The notes under the pieces: generated by a model
Seen by the model: only the letters and a program-made list of their open reading frames with translations
What the model was told of the DNA's origin: nothing
Databases searched by the model: none
Part shown: positions 1 to 11,770 of the stretch, one piece after another
How the letters are laid out: the number at the start of each line of letters is the position of its first letter
Position numbering within the stretch: the stretch's first letter is position 1
Source: Eriocheir sinensis
Taxonomy: Eukaryota; Arthropoda; Malacostraca; Decapoda; Varunidae
Direction of reading: 5' to 3'
Assembly: GCF_024679095.1 (NCBI RefSeq)
Contig: NW_026110517.1
Span: 41,508-105,507 of the forward strand
DNA length: 64,000 nucleotides
Program-made: the position numbers and the translations under genes

Positions 1-372
1 AACGCCCTGGAGTACGTCGGACAGGAAGACACAGTGAAGGACGTAGTAGACTCTGTGAAGGCAGTGGAAGGAAAAGGAATGAAGGTTGCAGTTGTGGGAA
101 TTATGAGACGCCCAAGGGAAGGACCACAGTACGAGAGACTGCGCCGATCTACAAACAAGAGGATCCAAGAAGAAATGATGAAGATGAAGATTGAATGGAC
201 GCGAGGGAAGAAGGGCGACGTCAGCTTCATCGACATGGACGGAGTCCTGAGGGGAGATGCAGCGTTCGACGTGGATGGCGTGCACCTGAGCGGCAACGGG
301 AACAGGAGGATGGGGGAGCGCCTGCGTGAATGGGTGCGGATGAAGTCGCTGTATGCAGTGGGGACAGTTTGA
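1..372 (+). CDS. LINE ORF1 C-terminal part, SGNH/GDSL-esterase-like (5' end outside window)
   Basis: The frame is open from the first base to a TGA at 370-372, so the start lies upstream. The first residues (NALEYVG) fit the block III 'G-x-N' region of SGNH hydrolases. Near the end DVDGVHLSGNG fits the block V Asp-x-x-His pair that supplies two residues of the catalytic triad, and it is followed by the usual amphipathic last helix. Between them lie a VAVVGIMRRP strand and a basic helix. SGNH-like esterase domains are known in ORF1 proteins of CR1-type LINEs, where they may help handle lipids or the RNP; that role here is inference. ORF2 starts 57 bp downstream in the same frame, as expected for one bicistronic element. 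The catalytic Ser block I would lie outside the window. A host SGNH gene is unlikely given this neighbour. Confidence 0.6.
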   Translation, partial: NALEYVGQEDTVKDVVDSVKAVEGKGMKVAVVGIMRRPREGPQYERLRRSTNKRIQEEMMKMKIEWTRGKKGDVSFIDMDGVLRGDAAFDVDGVHLSGNGNRRMGERLREWVRMKSLYAVGTV

Positions 373-429
373 ACGGGTATAAATGACCTAGCACGGAGGA
401 GTGGATACACAACCCAGGCAAGTGAAAGT

Positions 430-3400
430 ATGAAGATTGGATGTTTGAATGTGAGAGGTTGGGGTGTGGGCAAACTTGAGGACATGAGTAAGGAACTGGA
501 TGAATGGAAGTATGATATAATAGGCTTGACTGAGACACACCTGAGAGGCGACGTGCAGACTGAGGGGAGTGAGTATGTGATGATTGGGAAGGGGCGAAAG
601 AAACAGGAGACTATGGGAGGAGGCGTAGCCTTCCTCCACCGCAAAAATGAGAATCTGAAGGTGGAAGAGCTAGATGTAGGTAACAGTGCTAGCAGTGAAG
701 ATGTATTGGCCGTGAGTGTGGAATGCAAGAATAAAATGGGCAGACTAGAAAGAGTAGTAATGGTTGTTGTGTATATGACTGTAGAAGGTGAAAGAGCAGT
801 AAGGGAAAACAGGGGAAAGTACAATATTCTTAGAAAAGTTGTGAGAGAGCATGCAGGAGAGAGAGTGATTGTTATGGGTGATATGAATGCACATACAGGT
901 ATGTTAGGTGAACGTATAAATCGGAATGGAGAAATGCTAGCTGAGTTTGTAAGTGAAATGAACTTAGAGAACCTGAATGAAACTCTGGCTGAGGGACGTG
1001 TGACCTGGAGTGCAAGAAATCAGGAGTCTGCGATTGATTATGTACTGGTAAATGGGAGAATGCGCGAATGTGTGTCTCGTATGTGGATAGATGAAGAGGG
1101 AATGATTGATATTGTGTCTGACCATAATATGTTGACCGTGGAGTGCGGGCTGAATGGTAGAAATGAAATGAAAGAAAAGGACAGGAAGAAGAAGAAGTGG
1201 AGACTGAGAGATGTAGGGTGGGAAAATTTTCAGGTAGACTTGAGTGAAAGAAATTGGGAGCCAGGTAGTTTGAATGATGTGGACGCTTTGAATGAAAGGC
1301 TCGTAGAGAATGTGAGAGGAGCTGCAGTCCAACATGTAGGGTATGTGAGAACGAATGGTAGAAAGCGTGTAAGGAAACCGTGGTGGAACGATGATATTAG
1401 GACAGCTAGGAAAGAACGAAAGAGACTAAATAGACTGTGTAGACGAATGAGGAGAAGGAGGCAAGAAAGAAGAAGCTGAGGGTGAATACCAGAATGCATG
1501 GGAAAGCTACGTGAGACACCAACGACTGACAAAGCGGAAGATCATGAGTGCAAAGGTTCAGTGTGAAAGAAGTGTGATTCAGACCCTGAGAGAGAAAGGG
1601 CTTGAGGGAGGTCGTGAGTGGTATAGATTCCTGAGAGGTGAGAGGATGAGTGACAGTGAGAATGTGGAAAGTCTGAAGGTGAATGGTGAAAAATTACAGA
1701 TAAGGAGAAAATGAGGAGTCAATTAGGGAGTTTTGGGAAGAAATAGGAGGAGTAGGGAAGTATTTGGTGTGAGAGAAGGATGTGTGACTATGGAGAGGAA
1801 AGATGCAAATGAGCTGAATGAAAGGATCAGTAGGGAGGAGGTTGAGAGATGTGTGAAAAGACAGAAGAATGGTAAGGCTGCAGGACCAGATGAGATCCCG
1901 TATGAGTTGTATAAAAATGGAGGTGAGGCTGTGATTGAGAGGATGACTGAGTTATTCAACCAGGTATGGGAAGAAGAGAGAGTGCCAAGTAAATGGAATG
2001 AATGTAGAGTGACTCTGATCCACAAGGGCAGGAATAAGAGTAAGCAGGAATTAAGGAATTATAGGCCAATCTCTGGTAAACTCAATAGGAAAAATCTTTA
2101 GTGCAGTGTTGAATGAAAGGTTGTGTAAATGGATTGAGAGTGCCAGGGTGCTGGGTGAGGAGCAGAACGGATTCCGAGTGGACAGGCGAGCAGAAGATAA
2201 TATGTTTGTTGTAAATGAGCTGATTGAAAGGAAAAAGAGGGAGGGAAACTGTACTTAGGCTTCCTAGATATAGAGAAAGCTTATGACAGGGTGAATAGAG
2301 ATGTGTTATGCAGAGTGCTTGAAAAAGTTGGGCTGAGTGATAAGATTGTTAACATAATTAGAAGTATGTATGTAGGTACAAGAGCAAAGTATAGACTAGG
2401 TGATCTAGAGACAGGTTGGGTGAAGAGTGAAAGAGAGTGAGAAAATGCTGTATATTATCACCAACATTATTTAGTCTTTTCACAGAGGAATTAGCAGTCA
2501 GAATGAGGAGAATGAATGCAGGAGTGAGAATTGGAGAGGATAAAGTATGTGTGTTGTTGTATGCGGATGATGTGGTGGTTATGAGTGAGTCTGCTGAAGA
2601 ACTACAGAGTCTCCTAGATGTGGTAGGGGGTTATGGAAGGGATTTTGGGGTTAGGTTCAGTAATGAGAAGAGCAAAGTAATGATAGTGAATAGGTCAGAG
2701 GATGAGAGAGAAACAACTTGGAGACTGGAAGGGGATGAGTTGGAACAGACGGAAGAATACAAGTATCTAGGGGTGTGGATGGAAGTAAATGGATGCGGCA
2801 GGGCCAAGAATGTAAAGATAAGTATGGCAAACCAGTGGGTAGGCCGTTTAGGGAGTGCAGCGAGGATGAGAGCGAGCAAGTATGATGTCATCCGTGAGGT
2901 TTGGAAGAGTGTGGCTGTCCCGAGCATTATGTATGGAATGGATGTGATGACATGGAATGACAGTGAGATAGAAAAATTGGAGGTGGGGCAGAATAGGGTA
3001 GCAAGAATGGCACTGAATGCACCAAGGTTTGCAGCAGTAGAGGCTCTTAGGGGGGACATGGGATGGAGCACGTTTAGGAAAGACTAGTAAAGGCAACCTT
3101 GAGATATAAAGTGAGACTGGAACAAATGGAGGATGCAAGATTAGCAAGGAAAGTATACTTGTGGAGTATAAGAGATGGCAAATGGGCGAATAAATGTGGG
3201 CGAATGATAGACAGGAATGTTATGCTAAGTAGGTGGGTGTACCGACCCTTTGAAGATAGACAGAATGTGTTTGAATGGAGAATAACAAACAGAAATGGAG
3301 AGGGGTTTGAGTGGGATGTAAGAAAGTGGAAGAATGTGATAGATATGGCAGTTAAAGATGAGGGATTGAGCAAGTGGAAGAATGAGATGGAAAGAAAGGA

Positions 3401-3800
3401 AACTCTCGACTGGTATAGGGAGAAAGAGGCCCCAAAGTGTGAGGTGTGGTATGAGGGAAGCCTGGGAGGTGATCTTCTTTTCCGTGCTAGAGCGCAGTGT
3501 CTGGATGTGAATGCAAGGAACTATAGATGGTCTGAGTCCCGCAGCAAAGTGTGCCAGATGTGTGATAGGGGTGTGGACGAGACTGTGCAGCATGTAGTGC
3601 TGGAATGTAAGAAGTATGACAGGGAGAGAACGAAGATGATGCATGTGTTTTTGAGCGAGATGGGACGTGGAGTAAACGGGAGGACTGGAAGGGAGTGGAT
3701 GGTGCTGCTGCTGGGGCTCAGTGGAGAGACGAGTGGACGAGTGATTGAGGCAGTGAAAGAGTTCTTGGAAGGCATGTGGCGTGAAAGATGTAGGGAATGA
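430..3800 (+). pseudogene. LINE ORF2: apurinic-like endonuclease + reverse transcriptase + C-terminal zinc knuckle, multiply frameshifted
   Basis: ATG at 430 opens a 349-residue endonuclease. Visible motifs are CLNVRGW, LTETH (metal-binding Glu), GDMNAHTG, SAIDYVLVN and SDHN, so the nicking domain looks intact. The reverse transcriptase then follows in pieces: KAAGPDEIPYELY and LRNYRPIS (motifs 1-2) near 1880-2080, FLDIEKAYDRV near 2260-2290, CILSPTLF near 2450, and the catalytic YADD at 2560-2571. A C-terminal C-x2-C...H-x4-C knuckle (CQMCDRG...HVVLEC) lies near 3550-3610, and a stop ends at 3800. The reading frame changes about seven times (near 1460, 1700, 1755, 2080, 2250, 2430 and 3080). 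The usual VRQGC motif reads VRKCC. The copy is therefore dead, although nearly full length. Domain order fits the Jockey/CR1 group; I cannot name the clade. It would have supplied target-primed reverse transcription in the nucleus. Confidence 0.85.
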
Positions 3801-3852
3801 TATCTTGCCCCGAGAACTTTGACTTCCCGCATGTTTTGTTTTCTTTTCACAG

Positions 3853-4034
3853 GAGCTGCCGCTACAAAGGCCTGGCTGGGGAGAAATCCCGAGCCACCTG
3901 TGACATCAAGATCAAGATCAAGACCAAACAAACCCCGCCGCCGAGTCCATATTTCTCCCTTTTAGCCGTGTTTTACGCCGCCAAGATGAGCCGGACGAGT
4001 GCCTTGTTGGAGAAGCCACTCCGCGCCGTCTGTG
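3853..4034 (+). other. Candidate host exon (possible first coding exon)
   Basis: A pyrimidine-rich stretch ending TTCTTTTCACAG (AG at 3851-3852) precedes balanced, non-repetitive sequence. An ATG at 3986 lies in a good animal context (GCCGCCAAG before it) and encodes MSRTSALLEKPLRAVC. A consensus splice donor, G|GTGAGT, follows at 4035. The exon would end one base into a codon. If joined to the acceptor at 8393-8394 the frame stays open to 8643. The sequence lies directly between a dead LINE and a minisatellite, so it is either surviving host sequence or an accident. I do not recognise the peptide. What is seen is acceptor, start context and donor in the right order; that it is a gene is inference. 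Confidence 0.3.
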
Positions 4035-4139
4035 GTGAGTGCAGGAAGCATGTGGAGGCTGTGGGAGAGGAGAAAATAGGGGGAAAACAAGCGCTATGGC
4101 GGAGGAGGGAGAGAGATGGGGAGGAATTTCTTCGAGGGA

Positions 4140-6385
4140 GGACAGCGAAGGGAGGAAGGGAAGGAAGATGTTTTTTGACTGGGGAGGAAAGGAAGGCAGG
4201 GAGGACAGAATGGGAAGGAGGAAGGAAGGAAGGGAAGATGTATTTTGACTGGGGAGGAAAGGAAGGCAGGGAGGACAGAATGGGAAGGAGGAAGGAAGGA
4301 AGGGAGGAAGGGAAGATGTTTTTTGACTGGGGAGGAAAGGAAGGCAGGGAGGACAGAATGGGAAGGAGGAAGGAAGGAAGGGAGGAAGGGAAGATGTATT
4401 TTGACTGGGGAGGAAAGGAAGGCAGGGAGGACAGAATGGGAAGGAGGAAGGAAGGAAGGGAGGGAAGATGTATTTTGACTGGGGAGGAAAGGAAGGCAGG
4501 GAGGACAGAATGGGAAGGAGGAAGGAAGGAAGGAAGGGAAGATGTATTTTGACTGGGGAGGAAAGGAAGGCAGGGAGGACAGAATGGGAAGGAGGAAGGA
4601 AGGAAGGAAGGGAAGATGTATTTTGACTGGGGAGGAAAGGAAGGACAGAATGGAGAGGAGGAAGGAAGGAAGGAAGGGAAGATGTATGTTGACTGGGGAG
4701 GAAAGGAAGGACAGAATGGAGAGGAGGAAGGAAGGGAAGATGTATGTTGACTGGGGAGGAAAGGAAGGACAGAATGGAGAGGAGGAAGGAAGGAAGGGAG
4801 GAAGGGAAGATGTATTTTGACTGGGGAGGAAAGGAAGGCAGGGAGGACAGAATGGGAAGGAGGAAGGAAGGAAGGAAGGGAAGATGTATTTTGACTGGGG
4901 AGGAAAGGAAGGACAGAATGGAGAGGAGGAAGGAAGGAAGGGAGGAAGGGAAGATGTATTTTGACTGGGGAGGAAAGGAAGGCAGGAGGACAGATTGTGA
5001 ATGAGGAAGGAAGGAAGGAAGGGAAGATGTTTTTTGACTGGGGAGGAAAGGAAGGCAGGGAGGACAGAATGGGAAGGAGGAAGGAAGGAAGGGAGGAAGG
5101 AAGGGAAGATGTATTTTGACTGGGGAGGAAAGGAAGGCAGGGAGGACAGAATGGGAAGGAGGAAGGAAGGAAGGGAGGAAGGGAAGATGTATTTTGACTG
5201 GGGAGGAAAGGAAGGACAGAATGGGAAGGAGGAAGGAAGGGAGGGAAGGAAGATGTTTTTTGACTGGGGAGGAAAGGAAGGCAGGGAGGACAGAATGGAG
5301 AGGAGGAAGGAAGGAAGGGAGGGAAGGAAGATGTTTTTTGACTGGGGAGGAAAGGAAGGCAGGGAGGACAGAATGGAGAGGAGGAAGGAAGGAAGGAAGG
5401 GAAGATGTATTTTGACTGGGGAGGAAAGGAAGGACAGAATGGAGAGGAGGAAGGAAGGAAGGAAGGGAAGATGTATTTTGACTGGGGAGGAAAGGAAGGA
5501 CAGAATGGAGAGGAGGAAGGGAAGATGTATTTTGACTGGGGAGGAAAGGAAGGCAGGGAGGACAGAATGGAGAGGAGGAAGGAAGGAAGGAAGGGAAGAT
5601 GTATTTTGACTGGGGAGGAAAGGAAGGACAGAATGGAGAGGAGGAAGGAAGGAAGGGAAGATGTATTTTGACTGGGGAGGAAAGGAAGGACAGAATGGAG
5701 AGGAGGAAGGAAGGAAGGGAAGATGTATTTTGACTGGGGAGGAAAGGAAGGACAGAATGGAGAGGAGGAAGGAAGGAAGGGAGGAAGGGAAGATGTATTT
5801 TGACTGGGGAGGAAAGGAAGGACAGAATGGAGAGGAGGAAGGGAGGAAGGGAAGATGTATTTTGACTGGGGAGGAAAGGAAGGCAGGGAGGACAGAATGG
5901 GAAGGAGGAAGGGAAGATGTATTTTGACTGGGGAGGAAAGGAAGGCAGGGAGGACAGAATGGGAAGGAGGAAGGGAAGATGTATTTTGACTGGGGAGGAA
6001 AGGAAGGCAGGGAGGACAGAATGGAGAGGAGGAAGGAAAGATGTATTTTGACTGGGGAGGAAAGGAAGGCAGGAGGAAGGACGGAAGGAGGAAGGAAGAT
6101 GTATTTTGACTGGGGAGGTAAGGTAGGACAGAATTGCCAGGAGGAAGGAAGGAAGGGAGGAATGTAAGATGTATTTTGACTGGGGAGGAAAGGAAGGCAG
6201 GGAGGACAGAATGGGAAGGAGGAAGGGAAGATGTATTTTGACTGGGGAGGAAAGGAAGGCAGGGAGGAAGGAAGGAGGAAGGGAAGATGTATTTTGACTG
6301 GGGAGGAAAGGAAGAACAGAATGGGGAGGAGGAAGGAAGGAAGGGAAGGAAGGAAGGGAAGATGTATTTTGACTGGGGAGGGACA
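4140..6385. repeat. GGAAGG-rich minisatellite, about 33 units of 46-82 bp
   Basis: Each unit holds a fixed core, GAAGATGTATTTTGACTGGG, followed by GGAAAGGAAGGCAGGGAGGA and a variable run of GGAAG. Units differ mainly in the number of GGAAG copies and in presence of a short GGCAGGGA block. The strand is almost purely purine outside the TTTTGACT core. The array ends inside a unit at a LINE 3' end. Long open frames on both strands here are products of the repeat, not genes. Confidence 0.95.
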
Positions 6386-6386
6386 T

Positions 6387-7532
6387 AAGAACATAGGAAA
6401 ACTGCAAGAGGCCGGGTGGCCTACTAAGGGCAGCTACAGCATCCCCCCCACTACTCACGATGTGTGAGGTGTAGTTTCAGGGGTTACAGGTAGAGGCTTG
6501 ATCCTCGATTACCTTCGGTACGGGCGTACACTCCAGTACCCTGTCTCCTCACTGCCACCTGTCGTCCATGTAGCTATCCAGTCTACTCTTAAAACAAGCT
6601 ATCGTCCCTGCACTAACTATGTGATTGCTGAGTCTATTCCATTTCCCCACCATCCTATTACTAAACCAATGCTTGCCTATATCTCCCATATCTATACTTT
6701 TCTAATTTAAATCCATTACTGCGAGTTCTATCCTGCTGCTGGCTAATTCTCAGTACTTTACTTATATCGCCTTTGTTGTAACCCTTGACCCATTTGAATA
6801 CTTCTATCAGATCTCCCCGCACTCTTCGTCTTTCTAGTGAATGTAAGTTTAGATGTTTCAGCCTATTTTGATACGGGAGGTTCCTCAGCCCCTGAATCAT
6901 CCTGGTCATCCTCCTCTGAACTGATTCTAGCAAGTTGATGTCCATTCTGTAGTGTGGGCACCAAAACTGGACAGCTTAATCTAAGTGTGGCCTAACTAAC
7001 GCTAAATAGAGTCTGAGGATGACTTCCACACTCCTGTTGGTTACCGTCCTGTTAATAATAAAGCCTAATACCCTGTTAGCCCTATTCCTCACAGTAATAC
7101 ATTGCTTCCTTAGTTGTAGGTCAGAGTTCACTAACACTCCTAAATCCTTTTCACACTCTGCTCTACCTATCGTGTGGAGTCTTAGGGCCATTCTTACAGT
7201 CGTTTCCGAATGTTCGGAAGACGGTCCCTAACACATTCAGGTGGCTTCTACAGTAGTAGCAGTATAGTAGTAGTAGTAGTAGTAGTAGTAGTAGCAGTAC
7301 TACGACTACTACTACTACTGTAGAAGCCACCCGAACGTGTTAGGGACCGTCTTCTGAATATTCGGAAACGACTGTAAGAATGGCCCTAAACTATACCCGT
7401 GTAATGGGTTGCATGTTTCTACACTCAGTACGCTACACTTGGTGATGTTAAAATTCATCTGCCATTTCTCTGACCAAGCTGATCACAGTTTGTTGAGATC
7501 CTCCTGCAGTGCTCTGGCATCCTCTTCTTACC
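6387..7532 (-). mobile_element. 5'-truncated CR1-like LINE, 3' end
   Basis: The minus strand encodes the end of a reverse transcriptase and its C-terminal domain. Going 5' to 3' on the minus strand, DLNKL and WSEKWQMNFNITKCSVLS lie near 7500-7420, ECEKDLGVLVNSDL near 7150, ILRLYLALVRPHLD ending at 6976, and LLESVQRRMTRMIQGLRN near 6920. The tail ends CTATGTTCTTATGT, close to the short 3' repeats of CR1-type LINEs. One in-frame TAA replaces the expected Tyr in HLDYAVQFW, and another replaces a residue after DLNKL. The element is interrupted by a 202-bp palindromic MITE at 7185-7386. 5' truncation is typical of incomplete reverse transcription. The 3' end abuts the GGAAGG minisatellite directly. 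Confidence 0.8.
7185..7386. mobile_element. Palindromic MITE inserted in the LINE (TA target duplication)
   Basis: The arms, about 70 bp each, begin GGGCCATTCTTACAGTCG and end with its reverse complement, with only about four mismatches. The loop is TAG/CTA trinucleotide repeat. A TA lies on each side (7183-7184 and 7387-7388). Removing the element plus one TA joins the LINE reading frame cleanly as GYSLRLHTIG on the minus strand. That is strong evidence for a real insertion with TA duplication, as made by Tc1/mariner/pogo-type transposases. Confidence 0.85.
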
Positions 7533-7945
7533 TGGATTTCTTACCTGGATGACCTTTCCCTATGAGCCATGCTGGAGTGAACCGTCAGGCAAAGAACCGA
7601 AAGGTCTCACCAACCAATGCACCAGCCTATCCAAGCTCATCAAAACAACAGTACATAATCCAATAAGACATAGGCTGGAAAGTGCATTGGGAATTCATTT
7701 TGTATGGTCAGGGATAACTAAGTAAGCATTCACTAGGTAAGCCTTGGTAGGGCAGTCGATCATCAACCAAAAGGCTCCAGACGTTCCCTCCAACGGTTAG
7801 CCGCGACCTGCACTTTATATTCTGTTTTTGGCAGGTATAGGTTTTTGTGGGGGGAGGGGTCAAGCCCTCCCCACTGGCCAAGATCAGGGGCTGGACTAAC
7901 TGCTAACCAAAGGGCTGGGACGGGGCAGCTCAGGGCGGACTGTCA
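7533..7945. other. Unassigned non-repetitive stretch
   Basis: Mixed-composition sequence with no long open frame, splice signals or recognisable element ends. It includes a short G-rich to C-rich mirror (GGGGAGGGG then CCCTCCCC, about 7850-7882) that could form a hairpin. I see nothing else. Confidence 0.3.
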
Positions 7946-8264
7946 TGAGTGGAGGAAAGGATAGGAAAGGAAGGGAAGGGAAGGAAAGGAAGGGAAGGAA
8001 TGGGAATGAAAGGAAAAGGAAAGGATAGGAAAAGGAAGGGAAGGAATGGGAATGAAAGGAAAAGAAAGGAAAGGAAAGGAATTGGAAGGGAAGGAAAGGA
8101 AAGGAAAGGAATGGGAAGGAAAGGAAAGAAAGGAAAGGATAGGATAGGAAAAGGAAGGGAAAGGAATGGAGAGGAGAGGAAATGATAGAGAAGGAAAGGA
8201 AGAGAGAGAGACAGGACGATAAAGGGAGAAACAGATAAAATTAAAGATATGAAGAAAAGAGGAG

Positions 8265-8330
<66 letters not shown>
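7946..8330. repeat. Purine-rich GGAAA/GGAAG tract ending in (GA)n
   Basis: Irregular GGAAAGGAAGG repeats to about 8205, then a run of about 27 GA dinucleotides at 8270-8322. A second short GGAAAGG patch lies at 8535-8600. No coding value. Confidence 0.9.
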
Positions 8331-8332
<2 letters not shown>

Positions 8333-8394
8333 ATAAGAAAGAATAAAAAATAATAATAATGAAAAAATATACTAATAACCGTCTTTATCCACAG

Positions 8395-8645
8395 CTCTGA
8401 AGAACGAAGGAAGAACAGAAGAAAGGAAGGAAGGCCATCTTGGAAGACTCAAGAACCAGTCACCCCAGTCCAAGGAAAGGTCACAAGAGGTCACAGTACG
8501 AAGGAGCAGTCCAGTCCGTTGTAAAGTTATTGGAAAAGGAAGGAAAGGGAAGGAAAGGATAGGGAAGGAAATGAAAGGAAAGGGAAGGGAAGGGAAGGAA
8601 CAGAGAAGTGTATATATAGTTAAGCTTAAAGTCACATACAGTTAG
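8395..8645 (+). other. Candidate second/last exon in phase with 3853-4034
   Basis: An acceptor-like GTCTTTATCCACAG ends at 8394. Taking one base from the upstream candidate exon, the frame runs ALKNEGRTEERKEGHLGRLK and on through QSPQSKERSQEVTV, then becomes a Lys/Gly/Arg-rich low-complexity tail from a GGAAA tract, ending at TAG 8643-8645. With the first exon this gives a hypothetical protein of about 100 residues with a basic tail. The phase match is suggestive but has a one-in-three chance by itself. No known domain is visible. A single unspliced RNA or a chance open frame in purine-rich DNA is equally possible. Confidence 0.2.
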
Positions 8646-8770
8646 ATACATACAGTTACACTCACATAGATTTACATACAGTTTTGATGGTGCGTTTGAC
8701 GAAGGCGGTTGACTCAGTGGGTAGCGGATTGGCCCGGCCCACGGTGTTATGGAGGCTCTCAACACAAGTA

Positions 8771-9726
8771 CAGTAAACCCTCGATATAACGGACTAATTT
8801 ATTTATTTATTTATTTTTTTCCACATCAGAGGACACATCTCAAGGGCAATAAAGAGTCCCCAAAAAGCCCGCTACTCGCCGCTCCTGTAAAAGATAAGAG
8901 TAAAGAGTAGCCAAAAGAGAGGTCAATTTCGGGTGGAGAGGTGTCTTGATACACACTCAATTTGGGGGGAACTTAGTCCGTTATAAGCGGCGAAGATTTA
9001 AAAAAAACGTAAAATAATAAAACGACGAAGGAGTAAACGTAGGTATAGATATATTTTTTATTGTGTATGTTGTGTGCACGTTGCGTTGTCTATAGGGCCG
9101 CACAGCACACTTGGCGACGCACTCCGAGGCACTGAGGTTGCTAGGTTGTGAGTGGGGTCTTGCGTGGGGGTCATATTATTACAGGTATGGGTATGATTTT
9201 ACAAGTGCAGCAGTAGCAGGCTTTTTTTATTATTGTTTACTTTTGTGTGCCCTTGAGCTGTCTCCTGCGCCAATCTCACACTGGCAGATGAAACTTTTTT
9301 TTGTAGTGTTTGGTGTGTTATGAAATAATGTGCTAACTGTTTCTGTCACAAAGAATTAAATGATTGCCTTTTCAATGCCTGGTGTACACAGCACCTGTAA
9401 AATAACTTGCAGAGAGAAATGTTCAGCTTGCTTACAGTTTCTATATTTCACACCGGGTTCAATTCCTGGGCGGAGTTGAAAAATTTAGGCGGCTTTTCCG
9501 ATACCCTACGTAGCCCTGTCCACCCAGCAGTGTACCAGGTATTAATCGGGGTTGTGTCCCGTCTCCTGGGATCTGTTCCTTCTCCTATAATTCCTTCCCT
9601 TCTGTCTCTCTCGGCATATGACCACAGATGTTGCGCCGACTAGACCAAACTTTCCAACTTTTTCTGACCTTCTCCGTTATATCCAAAATCCATTATAAGT
9701 GGGTCCATTATATCCAGGGTTTACTG
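8771..9726. mobile_element. Tigger/pogo-like DNA element with nested SINE
   Basis: The left end CAGTAAACCCTCGATATAAC is matched by the inverted right end TATATCCAGGGTTTACTG, with TA on both sides (8769-8770 and 9727-9728). The termini resemble the pogo/Tigger group. The inside has no transposase frame, so it is non-autonomous. A SINE sits inside at about 9444-9660. Sequence at 8850-8935 (GCCCGCTACTCGCCGCTCC) recurs near 18820, showing shared repeat content. Confidence 0.7.
9444..9660 (+). mobile_element. tRNA-Val-like SINE (SINE-V), 5' truncated
   Basis: The copy starts inside the tRNA-like head at a B-box-like GGGTTCAATTCC and continues through the family body to a 3' end matching TTTGGTCTAGTCGGCGCAAC on the minus strand. 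It is the only plus-strand copy of seven in the window. It is nested in the Tigger-like element, so it inserted later. Confidence 0.75.
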
Positions 9727-9799
9727 TATATGTATATAGTTAAGCTGTTGTAGTTACCAGAAGCGGGTGGTTCAAAACTATTCTTGGTCGGTCCCGGTG

Positions 9800-9875
9800 G
9801 ATTTCTGACCCTCTGACCTTGTCTGTTATATCCGAAATCCATTATAAGCGGGTCCGTTAGATCCAGGGTTTACTG
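9800..9875. mobile_element. Second right terminus of the Tigger/pogo-like family
   Basis: The 76 bp repeat the right end of the preceding element (CCATTATAAGCGGGTCCG... ending AGGGTTTACTG, then TA). This is either a solo end left by a deletion or a partial duplication. Confidence 0.55.
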
Positions 9876-9934
9876 TATAGTTGAGGTGGTCAGTTCGCCT
9901 ACAGTTGAGATACAGTTAGTTTTATACAGTTTAG

Positions 9935-10215
9935 AGCTAGCTTTCTTTCTCTCCGTTAAGATAATATTGCCTGTGTTATAGAGTTCAGCTTCCTCTCACT
10001 AGATAGGCATATACATAGGCCTATACAGTTTGCCACATACTGATTAGAGATAGCTTTCTCTCTCTCTCTCTGTTAAGATAATATTGCCTGTGTTATAGAG
10101 TTCAGCTTCCTCTCACTGGGTAGGCATATACATAGGCCTATACAGTTTGCTACATAGTGATTAGATCTCTCTCTCTCTCTTTGTTAAGATAATATTGCCT
10201 TTGTTATAGAGTATA
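9935..10215. repeat. Tandem triplication, about 110-117 bp unit
   Basis: GTTAAGATAATATTGCCTGT recurs near 9955, 10072 and 10182 with matching flanks (TAGGCATATACATAGGCC and CTCTCTCT of varying length). No gene is seen in or around it. Confidence 0.8.
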
Positions 10216-10307
10216 TATAACATACAGTCTCATACGGTTAGCTAGGTACATACAGTTAACAGTTTATTTTGTTTGTATCTTCTTACCTTACCTTACCTTG
10301 CCTTACC

Positions 10308-10676
<369 letters not shown>

Positions 10677-10878
10677 TAGGAATAGAACACATAAACATTA
10701 CAAATTAACTTTTTATTAATAGAAAACACACATACATACACTTCGTACCATTGATCAGGCTATGTTGGCTCGGGGGGGCGGGAGGGAGGAGGGTCCTTCA
10801 TGAGGCTGGGGGGGGTATGTGTCTGTGGGGGGTTGTCAACATACTGTGGGGGGTACATCTGTGGGGTCCTGTGAGCTG

Positions 10879-11335
<457 letters not shown>

Positions 11336-11471
11336 CACACACAGGGGACTTAAATTTGCCTGCCTACCTAGATATTGACAATGTAATATATTTGTACTGA
11401 GCGAGTCCACAACACCATGGTCTGCCAGGCCTGCTGAGACCCACCGCTGTTATGCACTACACTACCAAGGT

Positions 11472-11770
11472 ACAGTAGACCCTGGATATAATGGGCTAAT
11501 TTTTTTTGGGGGGGGGAACTCAGTCCGCTACAAGCGGCAGAAATTTAAAGATACAGTCAGTTTATGAGTTTAATTTGTTGGGGAATTTTTGCCGGCATGA
11601 CAAAACACTCGTAAACCAAAACAAACTTCCCCTCCATTGAAATTAATATGAATACCATTAATGCGTCCCATATCCCACCAAAATATTACCAGAAAACATT
11701 ATAGCTGTTATTTTATACAAAATAAAAGTAATTTTACTAACAAATATCAATGATAAATGACACAAAACAC
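11472..11770. mobile_element. Two left ends of pogo/Tigger-like elements, fused
   Basis: CAGTAGACCCTGGATATAAT at 11472 is the left end of the family seen at 8771. From about 11551 the sequence switches to a second family (CAGTCAGTTTATGAGTTT..., then CTCGTAAACCAAAAC) also present near 24808 and 25370-25690. No right ends are visible, so both are fragments. Confidence 0.5.

Noticed and set aside
3918..6458. Very long minus-strand open frames (up to 846 codons)
   Set aside because: They are translations of the GGAAGG minisatellite; Ser/Pro/Phe-rich in every frame, with no domain or start signal.
8690..8765. tRNA-like GGTTGACTCAGTGGGTAGCG
   Set aside because: A possible A box but no B box at the right distance and no cloverleaf; too weak to list.
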